DNA of 41,573 bases from an uncultured beta proteobacterium (GCA_903859155.1 CAIOLO010000159.1:1-41573); one strand, 5' to 3'. Counted from the stretch's first letter, positions 8,202-17,441 are shown. Notes: generated by a model from the letters alone, not told the origin. Numbers and translations are program-made.

Positions 8202-9026
8202 TCAGTGAACGTCTTTCCAGAAGTTCTTGTAAAGCGCCCAAAAAAGGACCAGAAGAATGAGCAGCACAAAAAGAACCACTATTCCAACGTGCTTGCGGAA
8301 TAATTGATCAGGCTCCGCCATCCAAACAAGGTAATTCACCAGATCCCCCACCGCGGAATCGTATTGCGCCGAAGTCTGACTTCCGGGCGTAGAAACACGG
8401 GTCGTTTTCACCAGATAGCGCTTGCCGTCCCCTTCGCCGCTTGTTTCGATGATCGAAAACGATCGCGTCTGAAGCTTTGCGGCAATGGCCGCCTCCTCGG
8501 ACTTGAATTCACGCACCTCCAAAAACGCCTGACCTGAGAGCGTCCACAACGCGTGCGGCATTGCTACCCGCTCGAACAAAAGGTTATTCCAACCGGTGAG
8601 GCTGCCCGGATCACGGTAGAACGCCCGCAAATAGGTATAAAGCCAGTCCCCGCCGCGAGAACGCGCTATTACGGAGAGGTCCGGTGGTGCCGCACCAAAC
8701 GATTCCTTCGCGTCTTTGCGCGTCAAGCCGACGTTCATCATTTCGCCGACTTTGTCCGCAGAAAAGAGCAGGTTTTCCCGAATCTGCTCCTCCGTCAGTC
8801 CCAGATCGCGCAACCGGTTGTAGCGCATCATTGATGCAGGATGGCAATTGAGACAATAGTTGACAAAAATCTTTGCTCCGGATTGGAGGCTCGCCGCATT
8901 GCGTAAATCTATCGGGACGCGGTCCAGTTTGACCGACTCCGACGCGGCCGAGACCGCCGCGGACAGCAGCAAGACCAAGGCCGCCAGCGCTGCTAGCTTT
9001 CGCTTGAATCCGACAATGACGTTCAT
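8202..9026 (-). CDS. petC: Cytochrome c1 of the bc1 complex
   Basis: The 274-residue protein has a cleavable-looking signal peptide (about 1-27), a covalent haem c motif CLNCH at 58-62, and a C-terminal membrane anchor (HVGIVVLFVLLILLVLFWAL). The segment ERVAMPHALW probably carries the axial methionine. It passes electrons from the Rieske protein to soluble cytochrome c on the periplasmic side. Its start overlaps the petB stop as ATGA, indicating coupled translation. Proteobacterial petB and petC can be fused; here they are separate genes. Confidence 0.96.
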   Translation of the reverse strand: MNVIVGFKRKLAALAALVLLLSAAVSAASESVKLDRVPIDLRNAASLQSGAKIFVNYCLNCHPASMMRYNRLRDLGLTEEQIRENLLFSADKVGEMMNVGLTRKDAKESFGAAPPDLSVIARSRGGDWLYTYLRAFYRDPGSLTGWNNLLFERVAMPHALWTLSGQAFLEVREFKSEEAAIAAKLQTRSFSIIETSGEGDGKRYLVKTTRVSTPGSQTSAQYDSAVGDLVNYLVWMAEPDQLFRKHVGIVVLFVLLILLVLFWALYKNFWKDVH

Positions 9027-10342
9027 GCCGTCACCCGTTTCGGTTCAGGCTTGGTCTTGTCAATCTGCGAATACCAAGGCATCAATAAAAAGAACAGGAA
9101 ATAAATTGCAGTAAGAAACCGGGCGGCCACCGTCGCCCGCTCGGCACGAAACATCCAGTCCCCAAACTGGCCCCATTCGTTGGTCGGAACCGTGCCGAGA
9201 TATCCAAGCACCAGAAACGCCACCACGAATACCGCAAGCGCCCATTTGAACAACGGCCCCTTGTACCGAATAGACTTTACCGGACTGCGATCAAGCCAAG
9301 GGAGCAGGAAGAGGATCATGGTTGCCGCACCCATTGCAGCAACGCCTGGAAACTGGGAATTAAACATGGGTGGAACAGCCCGAAGAATCGAATAATAGGG
9401 CGTGAAATACCACACTGGGGCGATATGGGCAGGCGTTTTCAACGGGTCGGCGGGAACAAAATTATTGTGTTCCAGAAAGTAGCCTCCCATTTCCGGCATA
9501 AAAAACAGAATGATGGCGAACACTATCAAGAACACCACAGCGCCATACATGTCCTTCACCACGTAATAGGGGAAGAAGGGAATTCCGTCCAGCGGTCTCC
9601 CCTGCGCATCCTTATTTTCCTTGATTTCGATGCCATCAGGATTGTTGGATCCAACTTCATGGAGTGCCAATACATGTGCGGCGACTAGACCCAGTAGCGC
9701 CAGGGGAATGGCTATGACATGGAAGGCGAAAAAACGATTCAGGGTCGCATCCGAAACCACGTAGTCCCCGCGGATCCAAAGCGATAAATCAGGTCCGATC
9801 AAAGGTATCGTCGAAAATAAATTGACGATTACCTGCGCCCCCCAAAACGACATTTGCCCCCATGGAAGAAGGTAGCCAAAAAACGCTTCCCCCATCATGC
9901 AAAGATAAATAACCACACCAAAAATCCAGAGAAGCTCGCGTGGCTTGCGGTAAGAGCCATAGAGCAATCCGCGGAACATGTGCAGATACACCACAATGAA
10001 AAATGCCGATGCGCCAGTAGAATGCATGTACCGTACCAACCAGCCGAAAGGCACTTCGCGCATGATGTACTCGACCGAAGCGAACGCGAGTGTGGCCTCC
10101 GGCTTGTAATGCATGGTGAGAAATATGCCTGTAACTATCTGCAGCACCAGCGCCAGCATGGACAGCACGCCAAAGTAATACCAGAAATTGAAATTCTTGG
10201 GTGCGTAGTACTCTGAAAGGTGACTGCGCCAGTTCTCCATCAGCGGGAATCGCTGGTCAATCCAGGTAATCAGTGCGCTAGCCATGCCATTTAGCGGACC
10301 GACGCAGGTTATATTTACCGGCTCTTTATGCGTGGCAGCCAT
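9023..10342 (-). CDS. petB: Cytochrome b of the bc1 complex
   Basis: This 439-residue multi-pass membrane subunit carries both b haems and the two quinone sites. The likely haem ligands are H107/H121 (spacing 14) and H208/H223 (spacing 15). The Qo-site motif reads PVWY at 309-312 where mitochondria have PEWY. It is slightly longer than alphaproteobacterial homologues and ends in a hydrophobic helix plus a short basic tail. The ATG at 10342 follows the petA stop by 3 bases, and the stop overlaps petC, so petABC forms one operon. Confidence 0.97.
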   Translation of the reverse strand: MAATHKEPVNITCVGPLNGMASALITWIDQRFPLMENWRSHLSEYYAPKNFNFWYYFGVLSMLALVLQIVTGIFLTMHYKPEATLAFASVEYIMREVPFGWLVRYMHSTGASAFFIVVYLHMFRGLLYGSYRKPRELLWIFGVVIYLCMMGEAFFGYLLPWGQMSFWGAQVIVNLFSTIPLIGPDLSLWIRGDYVVSDATLNRFFAFHVIAIPLALLGLVAAHVLALHEVGSNNPDGIEIKENKDAQGRPLDGIPFFPYYVVKDMYGAVVFLIVFAIILFFMPEMGGYFLEHNNFVPADPLKTPAHIAPVWYFTPYYSILRAVPPMFNSQFPGVAAMGAATMILFLLPWLDRSPVKSIRYKGPLFKWALAVFVVAFLVLGYLGTVPTNEWGQFGDWMFRAERATVAARFLTAIYFLFFLLMPWYSQIDKTKPEPKRVTA

Positions 10343-10345
10343 ATG

Positions 10346-10939
10346 TCACGCCCCCTTCCTGTCTTCGCCAATGAGTATTCTTGTCTCTGATAGGAAAGCA
10401 TATGGCGGCACCGCCAAATTCACCGGGGCTGGAACGCCTTTGTATACCCGTCCTGCCAAGTCAAATTTCGATCCGTGACACGGGCAGTAGAATCCGCCGT
10501 TCCAATCCTGTCCCATCTCCGCCTTGGATTCAGCACTTTTGAATTGTGGGGAGCACCCTAGATGCGAGCAGACACCTTCAAGCACCACTACCTCCTGCTT
10601 GATGGAGCGAAATTCGTTTTTGGCATAGGCCGGTTGCAGTGGAACATCGGAGTTGGGGTCGGAAACGCTTGCGGCACTCTTTTTGATTCCGTCGAGCATT
10701 TCCTTGGTTCTACGCAGAATCCAGACCGGCTTGCCCCGCCATTCTATGATCTGCAACTCACCGGGTTGTAATCCGCTGATGTCCGCTTCAACCGGAGCAC
10801 CCAGGGCCTTGGCGCGCTCGGAGGGGAGCATAGAGGCAGCAAATGGCACCGCTACGCCAACCGCTGCGGCCCCACCCGCGGTCGCCGAAGCGACAATCAG
10901 GTTGCGGCGTGACGCATTGACATCCTGGGAATCGCTCAT
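10346..10939 (-). CDS. petA: Rieske iron-sulfur protein of the bc1 complex
   Basis: The 197-residue protein has a twin-arginine signal-anchor (SRRNLIVASA at 10-19, then an alanine-rich hydrophobic stretch to about 37) and a C-terminal 2Fe-2S Rieske domain. Cluster ligands are C124 and H126 in CSHLGC and C152 and H155 in CPCHGS; C129 and C154 would form the conserved disulfide. It takes electrons from quinol at the Qo site and delivers them to cytochrome c1. It is the first gene of petABC. A candidate ribosome site AAGG lies about 9 bases before the ATG, and a strong promoter lies just upstream. Confidence 0.97.
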   Translation of the reverse strand: MSDSQDVNASRRNLIVASATAGGAAAVGVAVPFAASMLPSERAKALGAPVEADISGLQPGELQIIEWRGKPVWILRRTKEMLDGIKKSAASVSDPNSDVPLQPAYAKNEFRSIKQEVVVLEGVCSHLGCSPQFKSAESKAEMGQDWNGGFYCPCHGSKFDLAGRVYKGVPAPVNLAVPPYAFLSETRILIGEDRKGA

Positions 10940-10978
10940 AGCAAAGCCTTGTGAAGGAAATCAAAAATGGAATTGGGG

Positions 10979-11007
10979 ATTATATAGAATCCTGACGATT
11001 CATCCAA
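10979..11007 (-). promoter_or_regulatory. Sigma-70 type promoter of petABC
   Basis: On the minus strand TTGGAT (11007-11002) and a perfect TATAAT (10984-10979) are separated by exactly 17 bases. Transcription would begin near 10972, giving a leader of about 33 bases before the petA ATG. This is the best-formed promoter I found in the window. No mapped start is available to confirm it. Confidence 0.75.
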
Positions 11008-11139
11008 ATTTTCAACAATAACCCTATGATTTCATTTTCAATTCTCAAATGCGCCTGGAACAAGCTGGCAGCGGCAATACAAACTTGGATACCATGCAGA
11101 CCGTGACTTCTGGAATTGCCTAATTGGAAAATTTTTACC

Positions 11140-12309
11140 ATGACCTATAGGCTCTGGCTCATATTTGCCCAAACGGCGACCGCGCTGCTGGCCGCTTTCT
11201 TTGTCATCGCAACGCTTCGACCAGAATGGCTTTCCGACAAAGCTCAAAACCCGCAGGTCGTGGAGCTAAAACAGGAGGCTGCGCCGCAATCCAGTGAAAA
11301 CCGGCTCGCAGGCTCGTTCCGAGATGCGGTGAATCGCGCACAACCGGCCGTCGTCAACATATTTACAAGCAAACAGGTAAAAGCCCCCCGTCATCCATTG
11401 ATGGATGACCCATTGTTTCGACATTTCTTCGGAGATCAATCTCGGGATAATTCGCAGCGCACGTCAAGCCTCGGGTCCGGTGTCATTGTGAGTTCGTCGG
11501 GATACATACTGACCAACCACCATGTGGTGGAGGCGGCGGACGAAATTGAAGTCGCCCTTGCCGACGGCAAAAAGCTGAGCGCGCGCGCGGTGGGATCTGA
11601 CCCGGAAACCGATCTTGCGGTATTGCAGATACAGGGCAATGGCCTGCCCGCCATCACATTTGGCAATGACGGAGGATTGCGCGTAGGCGACGTCGTCCTT
11701 GCCATCGGCAATCCCTTCGGTGTAGGTCAAACCGTCACCATGGGAATCGTGTCAGCCCTGGGGCGGAGTCAACTAGGCATCAATACTTTTGAAAATTTCA
11801 TTCAAACGGATGCGGCGATAAACCCTGGCAATTCTGGTGGCGCACTGATCGATGCAAACGGCAACCTAGTTGGAATTAACACTGCGATTTACTCCCGATC
11901 AGGCGGTTCACTGGGAATCGGCTTTGCCATCCCGGTAAGCAGCGCAAAGCAGGTGATGGAGCAGATCATTTCGGCGGGAAGCGTGACCCGGGGCTGGATT
12001 GGCGTTGAAGCCCAGGAAATCAGTGCTGAACTGGCGGAGTCATTCAAGTTGCGCTCTACCGAAGGCGCACTGATAGCCGGCGTGGTACGTGGAGGGCCTG
12101 CGGACAAGGCAGGTGTTAAACCCGGAGATATCTTGCTCGCTGTGGAGGGCAAACCGGTCACCGATCCCAGTGGCATGCTCAATTTAATCGCGGCACTGCA
12201 ACCCGGCAAGGCAGCCCGACTGCGTCTGCTGCGGAACCAGAAGGAAATCGATTTTTCCATAGAGGTCGGGCGCCGACCTGCCAGCCCTCGTCAGCGCCGA
12301 CCTGGTTAG
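11140..12309 (+). CDS. degQ: HtrA-family periplasmic serine protease (DegQ/DegS-like)
   Basis: Starting at the ATG at 11140 (a TTG at 11116 is possible), the protein is 389 residues with an uncleaved-looking hydrophobic N-terminus (about 6-26). The trypsin-like domain shows the triad H128 (TNHHVVE), D158 (DPETDLAVL) and S232 (NPGNSGGAL). One PDZ domain follows (about 285-375). A single PDZ and an N-terminal anchor resemble DegS, while the general sequence is DegQ-like, so the subtype is uncertain. It would degrade misfolded periplasmic proteins or act in envelope-stress signalling. It is divergent from petA and its TAG overlaps the tatC stop. Confidence 0.9.
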   Translation: MTYRLWLIFAQTATALLAAFFVIATLRPEWLSDKAQNPQVVELKQEAAPQSSENRLAGSFRDAVNRAQPAVVNIFTSKQVKAPRHPLMDDPLFRHFFGDQSRDNSQRTSSLGSGVIVSSSGYILTNHHVVEAADEIEVALADGKKLSARAVGSDPETDLAVLQIQGNGLPAITFGNDGGLRVGDVVLAIGNPFGVGQTVTMGIVSALGRSQLGINTFENFIQTDAAINPGNSGGALIDANGNLVGINTAIYSRSGGSLGIGFAIPVSSAKQVMEQIISAGSVTRGWIGVEAQEISAELAESFKLRSTEGALIAGVVRGGPADKAGVKPGDILLAVEGKPVTDPSGMLNLIAALQPGKAARLRLLRNQKEIDFSIEVGRRPASPRQRRPG

Positions 12310-13079
12310 GAATTTGAGTCGCTACCTTCTTGCCCTGCTTCTGCCGGGACACCAGGTTCTGGTCCGGAATGTACGCCTAGAAATCCGGAAACGAAGATAC
12401 CCAGTTCATATAACAGGCACAATGGGACGGCGAGCAGAAACTGTGAAATCACGTCTGGAGGGGTAAAAATCGCCGCTACGACAAATGCGCCGACCACGAC
12501 GTAGGGTCTTGCTTCCTTAAGTTTCTCGATCGATACCAACTTTGCGCGAACCAGCACAATCACAACAACCGGAACCTCAAATGTGACGCCAAAAGCGATG
12601 AATGTCGACAGTACAAAGCTGAAATATTTGTCGATATCAGTCATCCAGGCAACGCCTTCCGGCGCCACCGAGGACATGAACTTGAAAATCACGGGGAATA
12701 CAAAAAAGTACGCAAAAGCCATCCCTAGCAAAAACAACAAAAAACTGGTGATGACAAGTGGAAGGACAAGGCTCTTTTCGTGTGCATACAACCCGGGCGC
12801 CACGAAGGCCCAAGCCTGATAGAGCACATACGGCAAGGCGGCAACAAATCCCACCAGCAATGTAACCTTCAGCGGCACCAGAAATGGGCCAATGACATCG
12901 GTGGCAATCATCTGCCCGCCTTTAGGCATTGCAGCCAGCATCGGCTGCGCAAGAATTGCGTAGATTTCACGCGACCACGGCAACAGACAAAGCACGAAAA
13001 CCAGGACGACCACCAAAGATCGTACCAGCCGATGACGCAATTCAATCAGGTGGGAAAGAAAGGTATCCGATTCGCTCAT
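12306..13079 (-). CDS. tatC: Sec-independent translocase subunit TatC
   Basis: TatC (257 residues) is the multi-spanning receptor that recognises twin-arginine signal peptides. The N-terminal cytoplasmic helix with SHLIELRHRLVRS, the periplasmic loop with the YQAWAFVAPGLYAHEK block and about six membrane helices are all recognisable. The hydrophilic tail is rich in acidic and small residues. It is third in tatA-tatB-tatC on the same strand. The nearby petA product is a likely Tat substrate. Its stop codon overlaps the convergent protease gene by 3 bases. Confidence 0.97.
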   Translation of the reverse strand: MSESDTFLSHLIELRHRLVRSLVVVLVFVLCLLPWSREIYAILAQPMLAAMPKGGQMIATDVIGPFLVPLKVTLLVGFVAALPYVLYQAWAFVAPGLYAHEKSLVLPLVITSFLLFLLGMAFAYFFVFPVIFKFMSSVAPEGVAWMTDIDKYFSFVLSTFIAFGVTFEVPVVVIVLVRAKLVSIEKLKEARPYVVVGAFVVAAIFTPPDVISQFLLAVPLCLLYELGIFVSGFLGVHSGPEPGVPAEAGQEGSDSNS

Positions 13080-13122
13080 ATTTGGTTTCGGATTAGGGAT
13101 GGGACCAGCCTAACCGGCCGGT

Positions 13123-13536
13123 TCAGACAGTCAATTTTTGTTCTACCGGCGCCGTAGGGTTTCCACCAGCAGATCCGTTATTTTGCGCCGACTCAAGCCC
13201 GGGCCCAGTCTCGGGAGAGTCGGCAGACTTTTCCGGCTCATCATTCGGGTCCAGATCAGCAGCAATACTGTTGAACATTTCCGCTGACTTGTTGATTTCG
13301 GTATTTATCTGGGTTTGTACGGACTGGGCAGCCTGCTCAAACTCATTCTTGTACTTGCGAAGCTCTTCCAGTTCCATCTCACGATTAATATCGGCTTTGA
13401 CGTCATTGACGTAGCGTTGCAGTCGGCCCATCAAATGTCCAGCAGTTCGCGCCACGCGCGGCAGACGCTCAGGGCCGATGACCACCAGCGCCACGACAGC
13501 GATCACCATAAGTTCGGAAAAGCCGATGTCAAACAT
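13123..13536 (-). CDS. tatB: Sec-independent translocase subunit TatB
   Basis: The 137-residue protein begins MFDIGFSELMVIAVVALVVIGPERLP, the hallmark TatB N-terminus with the GPERLP hinge. An amphipathic helix follows (about 25-45), then a long charged helical region and a disordered acidic tail. TatB forms the substrate-binding complex with TatC in the inner membrane. It lies between tatA and tatC with gaps of 61 and 43 bases. Confidence 0.96.
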   Translation of the reverse strand: MFDIGFSELMVIAVVALVVIGPERLPRVARTAGHLMGRLQRYVNDVKADINREMELEELRKYKNEFEQAAQSVQTQINTEINKSAEMFNSIAADLDPNDEPEKSADSPETGPGLESAQNNGSAGGNPTAPVEQKLTV

Positions 13537-13597
13537 CGATCTGAAAAATCAAAATAGGCTGCGGGCTGATTGAAGTAGCGCTTGCCCGGGCTGCGCG

Positions 13598-13825
13598 TCA
13601 GGAGACCTTGTTTTCCTTGCGCACTTCGGCGTCAATGGTCCTTCCGGAGACCTGCGGTGCAGCGGAATCCGCCGGATGTTCGGCTGATGACTCTTTCATG
13701 CCGTCCTTGAATCCACGGACGGCTCCGCCAAGATCCGAACCAATGTTGCGCAATTTTTTGGTTCCGAAAACCACCAACACGACAGCGAGAACAATCAGCC
13801 AGTGCCAGATGCTCAACGATCCCAT
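13598..13825 (-). CDS. tatA: Sec-independent translocase subunit TatA
   Basis: This 75-residue single-span protein oligomerises to form the Tat translocation pathway. It begins [21 protein letters not shown], continues with the [22 protein letters not shown] amphipathic region, and ends in a charged tail. The [14 protein letters not shown] block separates it from TatB. It starts 11 bases after the hinT stop, so transcription probably enters from the his/hinT genes. Confidence 0.96.
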   Translation of the reverse strand: MGSLSIWHWLIVLAVVLVVFGTKKLRNIGSDLGGAVRGFKDGMKESSAEHPADSAAPQVSGRTIDAEVRKENKVS

Positions 13826-13836
13826 AGATTTCTCCC

Positions 13837-14196
13837 TCAGGTCCTGCTTAACATCCTCGGCAAGCGCTCCTGCCCACCCAGAATATGCATGTGCAAATGA
13901 TACACCTCCTGCCCACCGACACGACCCGTATTGATGATGCTGCGAAACCCGTCATTCGCCCCCTGCGCAACTGCAAGCCGCCCTGCAAGCGCCATCATTC
14001 CACCTAGGATAAACCGGTGGGAATCGCTGCATTCCAGGAGTGAGGCAATGTGTATTTTCGGAATAATCAGCAAGTGGACCGGTGCCAGCGGATGAACATC
14101 GTGAAGCGCCAGGATCTCATCGTCCTCGTGAACCTTCCTGCAGGCAATAGCGCCACTTACAATCTTGCAAAAAATGCAATTGGAATCTTCCGACAT
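13837..14196 (-). CDS. hinT: HIT-family purine nucleoside phosphoramidase
   Basis: The HIT-family enzyme hydrolyses adenosine phosphoramidates and acyl-adenylates. The sequence has CIFCKIVSG near the start and the catalytic histidine triad HLHMHIL near the end. I chose the ATG at 14196 because AGGAGAG lies 7 bases upstream; a TTG one codon earlier is less likely. The protein is 119 residues, usual for the family. It follows hisE by 30 bases and precedes tatA by 11, a conserved betaproteobacterial order. Confidence 0.92.
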   Translation of the reverse strand: MSEDSNCIFCKIVSGAIACRKVHEDDEILALHDVHPLAPVHLLIIPKIHIASLLECSDSHRFILGGMMALAGRLAVAQGANDGFRSIINTGRVGGQEVYHLHMHILGGQERLPRMLSRT

Positions 14197-14226
14197 CAAT
14201 TTTCTCTCCTGCGCCGCTGTTTCATC

Positions 14227-14571
14227 CTAGTCCTGCCCAGATTTATCACGTTTGTCCGCTTTGCGAGCCGCCTTTTCATCGATTCCAGAAATACCTTCAC
14301 GGCGGCTGAGTTCCGCAAGCACGTCCTCTGGACTCAGACCATAGTGTGCGAGCATGATAAGGCAGTGAAACCACAGATCGGCAGTTTCGGCGACAATCCT
14401 TCGTCGCTCCCCGTCTTTGCCCGCCATCACTGTTTCGGTTGCTTCTTCACCTATCTTTTTGAGTATGGCGTCCTCGCCCTGCGAAAGCAGGCGCGCAACA
14501 TAAGAATTGTCTGCGTCGGCGCCTTTGCGCGACTCCACCACTGCCGCCAACCTTTCGAGTACACCACTCAT
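14227..14571 (-). CDS. hisE: Phosphoribosyl-ATP pyrophosphatase HisE
   Basis: HisE removes pyrophosphate from phosphoribosyl-ATP in the second step of histidine synthesis. The MazG-like all-alpha fold is recognisable: [25 protein letters not shown], then [13 protein letters not shown] and [13 protein letters not shown] with the acidic metal-binding residues. I place the start at the ATG at 14571, which overlaps the hisI stop as ATGA, giving 114 residues. The last 25 residues are a charged lysine/aspartate-rich tail. HisE and HisI are fused in many enterobacteria but are separate here. Confidence 0.94.
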   Translation of the reverse strand: MSGVLERLAAVVESRKGADADNSYVARLLSQGEDAILKKIGEEATETVMAGKDGERRRIVAETADLWFHCLIMLAHYGLSPEDVLAELSRREGISGIDEKAARKADKRDKSGQD

Positions 14572-14951
14572 TTGCCGTATATCTCCGCAGGATCCTTGAT
14601 CACAGGTTCTGCTGCTTTCCACTTCCCATCAACGAACCGCTGGAAAAAGCAGTTTTGTCTTCCGGTATGGCAAGCGATGCCGCCGATCTGCTCCACCTGC
14701 AAAAGCAATACGTCGTTATCGCAATCCAGCCGTATATCGCTGACTCGCTGGATGTGCCCGGATTCCTCACCCTTGTGCCACAGGCGGTTGCGGGAGCGCG
14801 ACCAGTACACCGCCTCTCCCGTTGAAACGGTTCTTTGCAGGGATTCCCGGTTCATCCAGGCAAGCATGAGAACCTTCCCCGTTCCCGCCTCTTGTGCGAT
14901 TACCGGGACCAGCCCATCAAGGTTCCAATTGATGTCATTGAGCCAGGTCAT
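14568..14951 (-). CDS. hisI: Phosphoribosyl-AMP cyclohydrolase HisI
   Basis: HisI opens the purine ring of phosphoribosyl-AMP, the third step of the pathway. The 127-residue protein shows [35 protein letters not shown], the metal site [13 protein letters not shown], and the conserved [14 protein letters not shown]. The three conserved cysteines and the DCDND acidic cluster are intact. It is preceded by a 116-base gap after hisF that holds no recognised gene and overlaps hisE by 4 bases. Confidence 0.96.
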   Translation of the reverse strand: MTWLNDINWNLDGLVPVIAQEAGTGKVLMLAWMNRESLQRTVSTGEAVYWSRSRNRLWHKGEESGHIQRVSDIRLDCDNDVLLLQVEQIGGIACHTGRQNCFFQRFVDGKWKAAEPVIKDPAEIYGK

Positions 14952-15067
14952 CGCGCGCCGCAGAAATTAGCTGTCTGTTGCAATGCTTGTCCAGAATTAC
15001 GGAAAACGGAGTCCAGCTTACCCGCAACCGGCCACCAACTACAACTTGCGTATCAACTGCAGCCCAG

Positions 15068-15877
15068 CTATAGCCGGACTTCTATGCCGCGCGAGGCCAT
15101 GTATTCCTTGGCCTGCCGCACGGAGAATTCACCGAAATGAAAGATGCTGGCCGCCAGAACGGCATCGGCTCGCCCAATCAGTACGCCTTGTGCGAGGTGG
15201 TCGAGGTTTCCTACTCCGCCGCTGGCAATGACTGGAATATCCACCGCGTCCGAAATGGAGCGCGTAAGCGCAAGGTCGAATCCCTCCCGAGTGCCATCCC
15301 GATCCATGCTGGTCAATAAAATCTCCCCCGCGCCGAGATCCTGCATTTTTCGGGCCCAACTGAGTGCATCTATACCGGTGGAACGGCGCCCGCCATGCGT
15401 AAATACCTCCCAATCCGAGCGTTGCTGCGAAAGGCCCTGCGCTGGACCACCATCCAGCGAGTCGGACGCCGGAACCACGCGCTTTGCATCTATCGCGACA
15501 ACGATGCATTGCGAGCCGTATCTGGCGGATGCCTCCGCGACCAGGTCGGGATTCTGCACTGCAGCGGTGTTGATTGAAACCTTGTCCGCACCGGAATTGA
15601 GCAGTCGCCGCACATCCTCGACCTTGCGAACGCCTCCACCAACTGTCAGGGGAATGAATACCTTCGCCGCAACCCCTTCAATGACATGCAGAATCAGATC
15701 GCGTTCGTCGGAGCTTGCCGTTATGTCCAGAAATGTAAGTTCATCGGCGCCTTGCTCGTCGTATCGTCTGGCAATCTCGACAGGATCTCCCGCATCACGC
15801 AGCGAAACAAAATTCACGCCCTTGACGACTCTGCCAGCGGTAACATCGAGGCAGGGAATTACACGCTTTGCAAGCAT
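15068..15877 (-). CDS. hisF: Imidazole glycerol phosphate synthase cyclase subunit HisF
   Basis: HisF is a TIM barrel that uses ammonia from HisH to make imidazole glycerol phosphate and AICAR. CLDV holds catalytic D11 and [10 protein letters not shown] holds the second catalytic aspartate; phosphate-binding glycines are present (TVGGGV, ASGGVG). At 269 residues it is about a dozen longer than usual. The extra residues sit between VVAIDAKR and WEVFTHGGR, in a loop near the active face. It follows hisA by 61 bases. Confidence 0.96.
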   Translation of the reverse strand: MLAKRVIPCLDVTAGRVVKGVNFVSLRDAGDPVEIARRYDEQGADELTFLDITASSDERDLILHVIEGVAAKVFIPLTVGGGVRKVEDVRRLLNSGADKVSINTAAVQNPDLVAEASARYGSQCIVVAIDAKRVVPASDSLDGGPAQGLSQQRSDWEVFTHGGRRSTGIDALSWARKMQDLGAGEILLTSMDRDGTREGFDLALTRSISDAVDIPVIASGGVGNLDHLAQGVLIGRADAVLAASIFHFGEFSVRQAKEYMASRGIEVRL

Positions 15878-15938
15878 CAGGAATTTTCGGCGCGGGTGTC
15901 GCAGGTCAGATTTTTGCCACGCCTCCGATTGGCCGGTT

Positions 15939-16682
15939 TCATTTCTTCGCGAGCTTTTCGGAAAGCACTACTGCCTGTTTGAAATCCAAGGTACCTTGGT
16001 ATATGGCGCGACCGGTGATCACACCATTGATGCCTTCCGATTCAAGGTGGCAAAGTTCCTCCACGTCCTTGATATTGGTCAGTCCGCCGCTGGCGATCAC
16101 GGGAATGCGCAATTCGCGGGCTAGCTTTACAGTGGCGTCCACATTAACGCCTGTGAGCATGCCATCGCGCCCGATATCGGTGTAAATGATCGCTTCAACC
16201 CCGTAATCCTGAAACTTGAGAGCCAGGTCCACCACATCGTGTCCGGTCATCTTCGACCATCCTTCAACCGCCACTTTTCCATCCCGCGCGTCCAGCGCCA
16301 CTATGATATGTCCTGAGAACGCGGTACAGGCATCCTGCAGGAAGCCGGGATTTTTTACCGCAGCAGTCCCAATAACCACATAGGAGACACCGAAATCCAG
16401 AAATCGCTCTATCGTGTCCAGGTCGCGTATGCCGCCCCCGAGTTGAACGGGCAACTCATCCCCCAGCGCCTGCACGATGTCCTTGATGACGGTCTCGTTT
16501 TTTGGAATTCCGGCAGCAGCACCATTTAGGTCTACAACGTGCAAGCGCCGCGCACCCTGCGAAAGCCAGTGCCTAGCCATGGCTGCGGGATCTTCTGAAT
16601 ACACAGTGGCATCGGCCATGTCACCCTGTCGAAGGCGCACACAATGGCCGTCCTTGATATCAATTGCGGGAATAATGAGCAT
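15939..16682 (-). CDS. hisA: ProFAR isomerase HisA
   Basis: HisA catalyses the Amadori rearrangement of ProFAR to PRFAR, the fourth step. The 247-residue TIM barrel shows catalytic D8 in [10 protein letters not shown], the second aspartate in [15 protein letters not shown], and phosphate-binding glycines LGGGIRD and ASGGL. Length is normal. It lies between hisH and hisF, the usual order, with a 66-base gap on the hisH side. Confidence 0.97.
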   Translation of the reverse strand: MLIIPAIDIKDGHCVRLRQGDMADATVYSEDPAAMARHWLSQGARRLHVVDLNGAAAGIPKNETVIKDIVQALGDELPVQLGGGIRDLDTIERFLDFGVSYVVIGTAAVKNPGFLQDACTAFSGHIIVALDARDGKVAVEGWSKMTGHDVVDLALKFQDYGVEAIIYTDIGRDGMLTGVNVDATVKLARELRIPVIASGGLTNIKDVEELCHLESEGINGVITGRAIYQGTLDFKQAVVLSEKLAKK

Positions 16683-16748
16683 TTAATTTTCGTATGAACC
16701 GGTTCAAGAAAATTGAAATAAATATATAAGGCAAATGCCGGACTCGAA

Positions 16749-17384
16749 TCAGGGTTTCCAACTAATGAAATTAGCCAACAGTCGCAAGCCGGATGTATGG
16801 CTTTTTTCGGGATGGAACTGTACTGCAAAAATATTATCTCGTGCTACGGCACAGGTAAAGAACATTCCGTAATCCGTCTCACCGGCAATCAGATTTCCTG
16901 CTGCAGGGCTCGCGTAATAACTGTGCACGAAGTAAAAGCGCGCGGCATCTTCGACACCGGCCCAAAGCGGGTGCTGAATCTTTTGGCACACTTGATTCCA
17001 GCCCATGTGCGGCACTTTCAAGCGGGTTGCCTGCCCTTGGGCGGACCCTGAAACCGCGAAACGTCTTACCTTCCCCGGAAAGATCCCTAGTCCACGGGTG
17101 TCGCCTTCCTCACTGGTATCGAAAAGCATCTGTAACCCGATGCATATGCCGAGAAACGGCCTGTCCCGGGCGGCGGCCAGAATTGCCGGCCGCAAACCTC
17201 GGTTATCCATTTCCCGCATGCAATCGGGCATGGCACCCTGCCCTGGGAACACCACACGATCGGCGGCAGCGACCACTTTTGCGTCCGAGGTCACCAGAAC
17301 CTCAGCATCAGGGGCAACGTGCTCGAGCGCCTTGGATACCGAGCGCAGGTTGCCCATGCCATAGTCGATCACAGCGACTTTCAT
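16749..17384 (-). CDS. hisH: Imidazole glycerol phosphate synthase glutaminase subunit HisH
   Basis: HisH is a class I glutamine amidotransferase that channels ammonia to HisF. The 211-residue protein shows the nucleophile in PFLGICIGLQMLF, the FVHSYY segment and the His/Glu pair in VQFHPEKSHTSGL. The N-terminus VAVIDYGMGNLRSVSKALE is typical and fixes the start. It is downstream of hisB with a 57-base gap. Confidence 0.97.
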   Translation of the reverse strand: MKVAVIDYGMGNLRSVSKALEHVAPDAEVLVTSDAKVVAAADRVVFPGQGAMPDCMREMDNRGLRPAILAAARDRPFLGICIGLQMLFDTSEEGDTRGLGIFPGKVRRFAVSGSAQGQATRLKVPHMGWNQVCQKIQHPLWAGVEDAARFYFVHSYYASPAAGNLIAGETDYGMFFTCAVARDNIFAVQFHPEKSHTSGLRLLANFISWKP

Positions 17385-17441
17385 TGCTACCGGGTCTTAG
17401 AAGATACTGGTTGAGGGGAAATACGCGGGCCGTGAATGGGG

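Noticed and set aside
8340-8400. Cytochrome c1 has GSQTSAQYD where related proteins often have a Met in the equivalent GxM segment, suggesting loss of the axial haem ligand.
   Set aside because: The axial Met is expected in the AMPHALW segment, which is intact, so the change is probably neutral.
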